A stretch of 6,343 nucleotides of DNA. It comes from DASVBJ01 sp036375895. GTDB taxonomy: Bacteria; Actinomycetota; Actinomycetes; JACCUZ01. Location: assembly GCA_036375895.1 (NCBI GenBank), contig DASVBJ010000247.1:1-6343 (forward strand), read 5' to 3'. The position numbers and the translations under genes were made by a program. Positions 1-4,627 of this stretch are shown here, piece by piece. The notes beneath the pieces were generated by a model. It searched no databases. It was given only the letters and a program-made list of their open reading frames with translations, and was not told the DNA's origin. The first letter of the stretch is position 1. Every line of letters begins with the position of its first letter.

Positions 1-23
1 CCGTGGTCATCGTCCGAGGTCAT
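1..23 (-). CDS. Start of an unidentified gene, cut by window edge
   Basis: The minus strand has an ATG at 23-21 preceded by a good ribosome binding site (GGGAGG, five bases upstream). The visible codons read M-T-S-D-D-D-H before the window ends. The gap after the upstream DUF2071 stop codon is only 29 bases, so this gene is probably co-transcribed with it. Seven residues are too few to name a product. A second in-frame-looking ATG at 10-8 lies in another frame and lacks its own binding site. Confidence 0.6.
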
Positions 24-52
24 CCCGTCCTCCCACCTCGGTCGCTTCCGTT

Positions 53-763
53 CTACCCCACCGGGCGGGCCGCGCCGATCCGCGCCTGGTGCACGCCGTC
101 GGAGAAGTGCGTGACCGGCGGCTCCTGCGGCGCCGGGAGCCCGGCAGCCGTCGTCAGGCTCTCCTCGAGGTGGTCGAGGCTCGCGTGGGCGAGCGGCCAC
201 GGCTCGTGCTCCACGGGGGTGACCAGGAGCCGGCGCGCGTGGCAGGTGAACGCCCGCCAGCGTGCGGTCAGCCAGACGTCGCGGTCGGACGGTTCCAGCG
301 GCTCCCCGACGCCGACCGTCAGCCGGTAGGCCGCCGTCCCGTCGCGGCGGACCCCGGCGTACGTCGTGGTGCGGTCATGCCGCCGCACCTCGAGGTCCCC
401 GGCGTGGTACGGCGCCCCGGCGAACAGCCGGCCGGCCACCGCGGCGACCGGGTTGCCGGCCTCGAGCGACAGGAACCACACCCCGGGGCTGCCGTCCGGC
501 CCGCGGACGTACGTCCGCAGGTTGGTCTCGGCGAACCGCGAGATCCACGGCAGTGCCGGCGTCGCCGGCAGCCGGACGTCGGTCATGACGAACGGCGTGA
601 GGGTCACCCAGGCGTCCCCGTCGTACTCGTCGACGACGAGGCCGCGGGGCAGCAGCCGCTGCACCTCGTGCCGCGGGTACGGCCAGTGGACGAAGGTCGC
701 GTGGCGCCAGGACGAGCGGAGCACGGGCATCGACACGTGGACGTCCGCGGTGATCCCGGGCAT
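53..763 (-). CDS. DUF2071 (YqjF-like) protein
   Basis: A 236-residue soluble protein that I recognise as the DUF2071/YqjF family (acetoacetate-decarboxylase-like fold); the biochemical role of this family is not established. Family hallmarks are visible in order: the N-terminal W-R-H-A-T-F-V-H-W-P segment (residues 19-28), LLPRGL followed by D-x-Y-D-G-D-A-W-V and TPF (37-58), ETNLRTYV (79-86), GVWFLSLEA (94-102), an arginine-rich 'AG-D-L-E-V-RR' strand (121-128), and a closing H-F-S-x-G-V (219-224). The length is typical. The start is uncertain: the ATG at 763 has no clear Shine-Dalgarno, and the ATG at 730 (MPVLRSSW) sits closer to the start of family similarity but is equally weak. It lies 39 bases after the M23 stop codon and 29 before the next gene, suggesting a shared transcript. 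No catalytic residues can be assigned from the sequence alone. Confidence 0.88.
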   Translation of the reverse strand: MPGITADVHVSMPVLRSSWRHATFVHWPYPRHEVQRLLPRGLVVDEYDGDAWVTLTPFVMTDVRLPATPALPWISRFAETNLRTYVRGPDGSPGVWFLSLEAGNPVAAVAGRLFAGAPYHAGDLEVRRHDRTTTYAGVRRDGTAAYRLTVGVGEPLEPSDRDVWLTARWRAFTCHARRLLVTPVEHEPWPLAHASLDHLEESLTTAAGLPAPQEPPVTHFSDGVHQARIGAARPVG

Positions 764-802
764 GCCCGGCTGCTGCCCGACCCGCAGGCGGGTAAACGCG
801 GT

Positions 803-2062
803 TCAGCCGCCGGCCATCCAGGGGACCGGGTCGACCAGGTCGCTGTTGACGATGAGCTCGAAGTGCAGGTGGCAGCCCGTCGAGTAGCCGGTCGTGCCGA
901 CGGCGCCGATGACCTCGCCGGCCCGCACCGGCTGACCGGTCAGCACCGCGATGTCCTGCTGGTGGTTGTACGTCGTGGTGAGCAGCACGCCGCCGACGAC
1001 GCCGTGGGACACGACGGTGCGCCAGCCGTAGGCGCGGTTCCAGCCGGACGTGAGCACCGTGCCGTCGCGCGCGGCGCGGATCGGGGTCCCGCACGGCACA
1101 CCGATGTCCGTGCCGGTGTGCAGCTTGCGCACCCCGGTGATCGGGTGGACGCGGATGCCGAACGGCGACGTGATCGGGCCGACCGCCGGCCAGGCGAGCG
1201 TGCCCGGCCGGGGCGCAACGCTCGAGCCGGGCACGGCGGCGTCACCGAGTGCGCGTCGCACCTGCGCGGCGAGCAGGGACTGGAGCCGGGTCGCCTCGCC
1301 CTGCAGCTCGCGCAGCCGCGCCGAGTCCTCCGCCTGCGCCGCGCGCGCGGCGTCCAGGGCGCTCTGTCTCTCGGAGACGAGCCGGGCGACCTCGGCCTCC
1401 GCCGCCCGCGCCCGCTCGGCCAGCTCGGCGACGGCCGCGAGGCGCACCTCGCTCTGGTCGTGGGCGGCGGTCAGGTCGTCGCGGATCCGTTCCAGGCTGG
1501 CCTGCCGGTCGCCATAGGCATGCTCGACCGCCTCCAGGTCGTCCAGGGCCGAGCGCTGCGCGTCGACGACGGTCCGGAAGGCGACCAGCCGCTCGGCGAA
1601 GTCGGCCGGTGAGCGTGCCTCCAGCAGCATGGACATGTCCGCGAGGGAGCCGCCGCGCTGGTAGGCGGCGCGGGCGATCCGCCCGATCCGGGCCCGCTGG
1701 GCCGCCACCTGCGCCGCCGTCGCCTCGGCCTCCTGGTCGGCCAGGACGAGCCGGGTCTGCGCGACGCCGTGCCGGTGTGAGGCGGCCTCCTCCTCGCGCT
1801 GCGCCTTGGCCAGCAGTGCACGCGCGTCGGCCGCGGCCCGTCGGGCGGTGGGGAGGGCCGCCTCTGCCCGCCGGAGGTCGGCCGCCGCCGTGACCATGGC
1901 CTCGGACGACTCGGCGAGCTCCCGGCGTACCTGCTCGAGCACGTTGTCGGCGCCTGGCGTGGCCGGGCCGCCCTCGTCGGCCGCTCCCGGCTGCGCCGCG
2001 GCGAGCACCAGCGCCACGCTGACGGCGGCCGCGGCGAGGCGACCGACCGGGCCGCGATGCAT
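803..2062 (-). CDS. Secreted coiled-coil M23 (LytM) peptidoglycan endopeptidase
   Basis: A 419-residue exported murein hydrolase. Residues 1-28 form a signal peptide: basic start MHRGPVGR, an alanine/valine/leucine core, and likely cleavage after GAA. Residues about 39-268 are an Ala/Arg/Glu-rich coiled coil like the PcsB/CwlO/RipC N-terminal regulator, including the conserved AYQRGG...SMLLEARSPADF stretch (133-156). A Pro/Gly linker leads to the M23 domain (about 290-415). Zinc-site residues are present: H315 and D319 (HTGTD), H367 (YNH), and H398-L-H400 (HLHFE), so it should be active, cutting stem-peptide cross-links. The start at 2062 is preferred over an in-frame ATG at 2203 because it has GGAGGGG five bases upstream and begins the signal peptide; the extra 47 residues from 2203 look non-native. 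In relatives the coiled coil holds the enzyme inactive until FtsEX or a similar partner recruits it; such regulation here is inference. Confidence 0.93.
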   Translation of the reverse strand: MHRGPVGRLAAAAVSVALVLAAAQPGAADEGGPATPGADNVLEQVRRELAESSEAMVTAAADLRRAEAALPTARRAAADARALLAKAQREEEAASHRHGVAQTRLVLADQEAEATAAQVAAQRARIGRIARAAYQRGGSLADMSMLLEARSPADFAERLVAFRTVVDAQRSALDDLEAVEHAYGDRQASLERIRDDLTAAHDQSEVRLAAVAELAERARAAEAEVARLVSERQSALDAARAAQAEDSARLRELQGEATRLQSLLAAQVRRALGDAAVPGSSVAPRPGTLAWPAVGPITSPFGIRVHPITGVRKLHTGTDIGVPCGTPIRAARDGTVLTSGWNRAYGWRTVVSHGVVGGVLLTTTYNHQQDIAVLTGQPVRAGEVIGAVGTTGYSTGCHLHFELIVNSDLVDPVPWMAGG

Positions 2063-2067
2063 GGGCG

Positions 2068-2074
2068 CCCCTCC
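2068..2074 (-). promoter_or_regulatory. Ribosome binding site that sets the M23 start
   Basis: On the minus strand GGAGGGG is followed by five bases (CGCCC) and then the ATG at 2062. It is the best Shine-Dalgarno match near this gene and it decides the start directly before the signal peptide. Confidence 0.8.
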
Positions 2075-2276
2075 GGGTCGTCGAAGTCCTGTGGAGGACG
2101 TCGGCTCGGCGGCAGCGCGACTTGACCGGCGCCTACGGTCTAACTGGGTGTGTCCCCATTGACGGCTGTGCGCCTGAGCACACGCGCTTACCGGAACTGC
2201 CAATGAGCGATCACGTGGGCCACCAACCGCAGAGTCCGGCAGACTCCACCCGAGTGCCTCAAGGCATGGGAGGGAT
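2075..2276. other. Divergent intergenic region between M23 gene and orphan gene
   Basis: These 202 bases separate two divergent genes and must hold their promoters, but I see no convincing -10/-35 pair on either strand. A TTGACG at 2159-2164 (plus strand) has no good -10 at normal spacing. Visible structure: an inverted repeat GTCCT/AGGAC at 2086-2099; the left inverted repeat of the proposed island at 2144-2161; TGTGC/GCACA at 2167-2182; GAGTC/GACTC at 2232-2246; and TGCC-TCAA-GGCA at 2255-2266, directly before the orphan gene's ribosome binding site. I looked for a c-di-AMP-type riboswitch, which often precedes actinobacterial cell-wall hydrolase genes, and did not find its conserved pattern. 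Confidence 0.5.
2144..2161 (+). repeat. Left imperfect inverted repeat
   Basis: CTGGGTGTGTCCCCATTG on the plus strand, facing into the proposed island. It matches the reverse complement of 3151-3168 with two transitions (G/A and C/T). TAA precedes it at 2141-2143. Confidence 0.55.
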
Positions 2277-2696
2277 ATGAAGCAGCCTCAGCCTCGGTCC
2301 AGCGCGGCGCAGCTATCGGCTGCGGTGACAACACATTGTTCGGGCAAGGGCTACGCCGTCGACGGGCCGGAGACGGACAAGTACGGCTACCTCAACTTCG
2401 AGGTGTCATTGCCTGGCCACCCTGCGAAGGTGCGCCTCAGCCTCAACGGTGAGGTCTTCGCCTTGTCCTTTCCAGCGGGCTACAACTGGACCGAGTACGC
2501 GCAGTACCCGGAAGACGAGCTCGAGGCTCTCGCAGCCGCCTTGGCTTTCCTAGACGCCTATGCCGATGCCCGCACGCGCGAAGTCGAGGTCAAGCGCCGC
2601 CTACGCCCGCCACGGCTTGAACTGCACGTTAGTAACGGTGCGGTGTTGCGTCGGCGAGGGTGGAGCAAGGGGCCGCCCGATCTTCCCGAGAGTTGA
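2277..2696 (+). CDS. Unrecognised orphan protein, 139 aa
   Basis: I do not recognise this protein. It is soluble with no signal peptide, membrane segment or cysteine pair (only Cys21). The pattern suggests a small alpha/beta fold: a polar helix (residues 9-18), then strands at YGYLNFEVSL (36-45), AKVRLSL (50-56) and EVFALSF (59-65), a Tyr/Trp-rich turn (GYNWTEYAQY, 68-77), a long acidic helix (79-98) and a basic tail with a final LELHV strand (114-118). It reads on the plus strand, unlike nearly every other gene here, and uses codons rare in the neighbours (CTA three times; ACA, AGT, GTT, TTT, CAT, TGT), which suggests transfer. The start ATG has GGGAGGG only two bases upstream, an unusually tight spacing, and no alternative in-frame start lies nearby. 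A toxin-immunity or phage-defence accessory role is possible but nothing visible supports one. Confidence 0.72.
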   Translation: MKQPQPRSSAAQLSAAVTTHCSGKGYAVDGPETDKYGYLNFEVSLPGHPAKVRLSLNGEVFALSFPAGYNWTEYAQYPEDELEALAAALAFLDAYADARTREVEVKRRLRPPRLELHVSNGAVLRRRGWSKGPPDLPES

Positions 2697-2701
2697 GAGA
2701 G

Positions 2702-2721
2702 CATCCGGTGAAGCCGTGATG
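2702..2721. terminator. Possible bidirectional hairpin between convergent genes
   Basis: CATCCGG (2702-2708), a five-base loop, then CCG-T-GATG (2714-2721) gives a seven-pair stem with one bulged T. It lies between the orphan gene's stop (2696) and the end of the convergent cysteine-rich gene (2728), exactly where a shared terminator is expected. There is no T-tract on either side, so an intrinsic terminator is not certain. Confidence 0.35.
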
Positions 2722-2727
2722 TGGCGT

Positions 2728-2946
2728 TCAGTCCAGGCTCGGGCATGGGCGACGACAACCCGGGGCGGATGTCTCGCGTTGCTCATGCTCGAACTCGTAG
2801 GCGCACTCCCCGCACATCCCGTTCAGGTCGTTCTCGGTGCCGGCGTGTTCCGACCAGGGATGGTGACAGTCCGGGCAGTTGCCCAGGCTGCGTAGCCGAC
2901 GACCCAGCTCCCGCCGAAGCCGACGTCGCTCCAAGAACCGTCGCAT
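2728..2946 (-). CDS. Small cysteine-rich, zinc-ribbon-like protein
   Basis: A 72-residue protein with a strongly basic N-terminal helix (MRRFLERRRLRRELGRRLR, residues 1-19) and a compact cysteine region. Visible pairs are C24-P-D-C27, C45-G-E-C48 and C64-x3-C68, with H28, H29, H34 and H54 available as further ligands; the segment HPWSEHAGTENDLNGMCGEC resembles small actinobacterial zinc-ribbon proteins I have seen annotated as hypothetical. Zinc binding is inferred; two CxxC pairs about 17 residues apart is a classic ribbon spacing, and the basic helix could contact nucleic acid. The ATG at 2946 has no good Shine-Dalgarno, and a small inverted repeat (2949-2961) sits where one should be. No other ATG, GTG or TTG lies in frame before the TGA at 3006-3004. 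It converges with the orphan gene across a 31-base gap. Confidence 0.7.
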   Translation of the reverse strand: MRRFLERRRLRRELGRRLRSLGNCPDCHHPWSEHAGTENDLNGMCGECAYEFEHEQRETSAPGCRRPCPSLD

Positions 2947-3150
2947 GACGTCAGGATGACGCCTCGAGAATCTGTAGCCGCATTCCGCGTTCGTGAGCGG
3001 TGCTCACTCATGCCGCGACCGTCGACCATCGAGGACGCCGCCTCGGCTCGCCCATCGGCCTTTGCCTGCGGCCGCGTGCAGCACCGTGCTCGTCGGTCAG
3101 GTCCCTTGGGTATGACCTGCCTCGCACGGTGACGACCCTGCTCGCCACGG
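2947..3150. other. Gene-free, hairpin-rich stretch upstream of the cysteine-rich gene
   Basis: I see no convincing gene here. The minus-strand open frame from the ATG at 3164 (MCPYCRGEQG...) has no ribosome binding site and no third-position codon bias. Instead there are four inverted repeats: CGTCA/TGACG at 2949-2961; GTGAGC-GGT-GCTCAC at 2993-3007, with outer arms 2977-2983 and 3010-3016 (6 of 7 pairing); CGAGG/CCTCG at 3030-3045; and a two-step hairpin at 3082-3131 in which CACCGTGC pairs with GCACGGTG and, nested inside, CAGGTC pairs with GACCTG. Read on the minus strand this would be the structured 5' leader of the cysteine-rich gene. A non-coding RNA, a cis-regulatory leader, or an end structure of the proposed element are all open possibilities. 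Confidence 0.4.
3082..3131. repeat. Two-step inverted repeat (compound hairpin)
   Basis: The outer arms CACCGTGC (3082-3089) and GCACGGTG (3124-3131) pair perfectly over eight bases. Inside them CAGGTC (3098-3103) and GACCTG (3114-3119) pair over six, with an asymmetric internal loop (8 and 4 bases) and a 10-base apical loop. It is symmetrical enough to fold on either strand. No T-tract follows, so it does not look like an intrinsic terminator. Confidence 0.5.
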
Positions 3151-3168
3151 CAATAGGGACACATCCAG
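3151..3168 (-). repeat. Right imperfect inverted repeat
   Basis: The plus strand reads CAATAGGGACACATCCAG, the inverted near-copy of 2144-2161 (16 of 18). TAA follows at 3169-3171, and the DUF2795 stop codon begins only four bases further on (3177-3175). An alternative explanation is that both repeats are related coding starts, since this copy reads ATG-TGT-CCC-TAT-TGC on the minus strand. Confidence 0.55.
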
Positions 3169-3174
3169 TAACGA

Positions 3175-3408
3175 TCACGGGGCCTGGTCGGTGTCCCTGG
3201 CCTCGACGAGGAGCACGTCCTCGAGGCAGCGGAAGACGCGGTCGCCAGGCAGCCGGCCGAGCAGGGCCAGCACCGGCAGCGGCGCCCCGTTGCGCGCGGC
3301 GACCCGCAGCAGTCGGTCGCGGTCGCCCGGGAACGCGGCGGTCACCGCGACCGCAAGGCCGTCCAGGTCGTCGGCCGGTGGGTCGGGCCGGACCTCGGGC
3401 GCGCTCAC
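3175..3408 (-). CDS. Small DUF2795 domain protein
   Basis: A 77-residue protein that is almost entirely one DUF2795-like domain. Its pattern of hydrophobic strand, 'FP-x-D-R-x-x-L-L-R-V-A', 'AAR-N-G-A-P', 'L-x-L-L-G-R-L-P' and a closing 'F-x-x-L-E-D-V' (residues about 16-68) matches that family, which is common in actinobacteria and has no established function. The start is placed at a GTG (3408), giving VSAPEVRPDPP before the domain; the frame stays open further upstream, but those codons lie inside the glycosyltransferase gene and read as low-complexity Arg/Ser/Pro. The gene follows the glycosyltransferase stop by 19 bases, so the two are very probably co-transcribed and perhaps translationally coupled. 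The Shine-Dalgarno before the GTG is weak (CAGGG two bases away). The right end of the proposed island lies just beyond its stop codon. Confidence 0.75.
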   Translation of the reverse strand: MSAPEVRPDPPADDLDGLAVAVTAAFPGDRDRLLRVAARNGAPLPVLALLGRLPGDRVFRCLEDVLLVEARDTDQAP

Positions 3409-3427
3409 GACCCTGGTCCCGGTGCGC

Positions 3428-4489
3428 TCATGACGCCACCTCCGCGGGCTCCGACGGCTCGTCGGCCGGGCCGGCGACGGCCTCCGCGAGGACGCGTTCG
3501 GTCGCCGCGGCGACGACCGGCCAGCTGAACCGCACCCTGGCCCGGTCGGTCGCCGCCAGCCCGAAGCTCTCCCGTCGGGTCTCGTCGGTGAGCAGCCCAC
3601 GCACCGCGTCGGCCAGCGGCTCGGAGCGGCTGCCCACGAGCACGCCGGTCACCTCGTCGGCCACGACGTCGGCCAGGGCGCCGACCCCCTTCGCGACGAC
3701 GGGCGTGCCGCAGCCCATCGCCCGCAGCGCGAACCCGGCCTGCGCGTCGTCGTCGCCGGGGAGCACGACGACGTCGGCCGACCGGAGCAGCGGGGGCAGC
3801 GCGTTCTCGTCCAGCGGACCGCGCAGCTCGAGGCGGTCGGTGACCCGGCGCTGCTCGGCCATCGCGACGAGGTAGCGCGCGGTCTCCTGGCGGTGCGGGG
3901 CGGTCGGGTCGGCGGTGCCGACGACGGTCAGCCGGGCGTCCGGCAGGGTCGGCAGGATGTCGAGCACGGCACCGACGTACGCCGGGTGGTCGAGGTCGTC
4001 CGCAATGACGAGCCGGTGCCGGGCTCCGTGCGAGTCCTCGGCCGGCCCGTGGTCGGTGAAGTGGTCGACGTCGAGGCCTTGCGGCACCAGCCGGATCCGG
4101 TCGCGCCGGACGCCTTGCGCGAGCAGGCGTTCGCCCTGCCCCGCCGAGGCCACGAGCATCAGCGCGGCGCTGCGTGCGACGGCCGGCTCGAGCCGCGCGC
4201 GGTCGGGGTCCTCGCCGCGCGCCGGCGAGGCGAGGCGCTGGACGACGGGGGCACCGGTGAGGCGGGTCGCCACCTGGCTCGCCAGTCCCGCCAGCCAGCC
4301 GTGGGCGAGCACGACGTCGGGGGCGTCGCCGACCCAGGCGTCGGCGAGCCGGTGCCCGAGGTCTGGGGCGTCCGGCAGCCCGAGGTCGGGCCGGGCATGC
4401 AGGTCGACGTCGAGCCCTCGGTCAGCGAGCGCGCGGACCAGGCCGTCGTCGTCGCCGTTCGGGAAGGTGGTCACCACGGCGATCTTCAT
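3428..4489 (-). CDS. GT-B glycosyltransferase (GT4-like) with altered EX7E motif
   Basis: A 353-residue cytoplasmic GT-B enzyme of the GT1/GT4 type, which would move a sugar from a nucleotide donor to an unknown acceptor. The N-terminal half starts MKIAVVTTFPNGDDDGLVRAL (1-21) and carries VVLAHGWLAGLA (59-70). The hinge and donor half show VVGTADP (189-195), LELRGPLDENALPPLLRSADVVVLP (220-244), MGCGTPVVA (258-266), ADEVTGVLV (277-285) and the C-terminal FSW...ERVLAEA helix (321-336). The usual EX7E pair before the 'AMxCGTPVV' motif is replaced by D248 and R256 (DAQAGFALR), so donor phosphate contacts differ or activity is reduced. GGAGGA nine bases upstream supports the ATG at 4489. It precedes the DUF2795 gene in a likely operon; the acceptor cannot be deduced from neighbours. 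The end is Glu/Pro/Ala-rich and probably disordered. Confidence 0.88.
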   Translation of the reverse strand: MKIAVVTTFPNGDDDGLVRALADRGLDVDLHARPDLGLPDAPDLGHRLADAWVGDAPDVVLAHGWLAGLASQVATRLTGAPVVQRLASPARGEDPDRARLEPAVARSAALMLVASAGQGERLLAQGVRRDRIRLVPQGLDVDHFTDHGPAEDSHGARHRLVIADDLDHPAYVGAVLDILPTLPDARLTVVGTADPTAPHRQETARYLVAMAEQRRVTDRLELRGPLDENALPPLLRSADVVVLPGDDDAQAGFALRAMGCGTPVVAKGVGALADVVADEVTGVLVGSRSEPLADAVRGLLTDETRRESFGLAATDRARVRFSWPVVAAATERVLAEAVAGPADEPSEPAEVAS

Positions 4490-4627
4490 CGGAAGGAGTC
4501 CTCCACGCTCGGGGCCGGCCGCAGCCGGCCGGGGAGCGTGCCGGCTGCTTCAGCACGCGTGGGTTCTGTTCAGAAGGATGCTCGCCCTGCGCCGACGCCA
4601 AACGCTGTCGGACGGGACGGGACCTAC
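4490..4627 (-). promoter_or_regulatory. Spacer with GC hairpin and palindrome before the glycosyltransferase
   Basis: This 138-base gap separates the DUF1360 stop codon from the glycosyltransferase start. A perfect seven-pair hairpin GGCCGGC-CGCA-GCCGGCC lies at 4513-4530; without a T-tract it could be a weak terminator for the upstream genes or an mRNA leader structure for the glycosyltransferase. A smaller palindrome TTCTG-TT-CAGAA at 4564-4575 could be a repressor half-site pair. GGAGGA at 4504-4499 is the glycosyltransferase ribosome binding site. I see no convincing -10/-35 promoter, although the length of the gap suggests one. Confidence 0.4.

Larger units (their letters stand above)
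2144..3168. mobile_element. Candidate 1.0-kb inverted-repeat-bounded insertion without transposase
   Basis: The segment begins CTGGGTGTGTCCCCATTG and ends with the inverted near-copy CAATAGGGACACATCCAG (16 of 18 positions agree). TAA stands immediately outside each end (2141-2143 and 3169-3171), as a 3-bp target duplication would. Inside, GC content drops: bases 2281-2340 are 38/60 G+C, against 48/60 for bases 3421-3480. The genes inside use codons such as CTA, ACA, AGT and GTT that the neighbours avoid. Cargo is one orphan gene and one small cysteine-rich gene, convergently arranged. No transposase, integrase or relaxase is present, so it would be a non-autonomous or decayed element, or simply an acquired island. 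A repeat pair of this quality could arise by chance in a window this size, so the claim rests on the coincidence of repeats, TAA and composition. Confidence 0.4.

Noticed and set aside
780..793. Perfect inverted repeat ACCCGC-AG-GCGGGT after the M23 stop codon
   Set aside because: The two-base centre leaves a poor loop and there is no T-tract, and the next gene follows closely, so a terminator call is not justified.
89..1612. Long plus-strand open frame (507 codons) opposite the M23 and DUF2071 genes
   Set aside because: It is antisense to two recognisable genes and its product is low-complexity Arg/Gly/Pro/Ala/Val, the usual shadow of GC-rich coding sequence.
2063..2203. M23 peptidase starting at the ATG at 2203
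   Set aside because: It would add 47 atypical residues before the signal peptide. The ATG at 2062 has a strong ribosome binding site and begins the signal peptide.
2063..2276. c-di-AMP (ydaO-type) riboswitch upstream of the M23 gene
   Set aside because: Such switches often precede actinobacterial wall hydrolases, but I could not find the conserved motifs on the minus strand here.
2823..3164. 113-residue minus-strand frame beginning MCPYCRGEQG
   Set aside because: It has no ribosome binding site or codon bias, overlaps the cysteine-rich gene in another frame, and has only one CxxC at its start. It could be a decayed gene but this cannot be supported.
2209..3184. Near-identical CGATCACG(T)GGGCC at 2209-2222 and 3172-3184 as a direct repeat
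   Set aside because: The right copy covers the stop codon region of the DUF2795 gene, and a GC-rich 13-base match of this kind is expected by chance in such a window.
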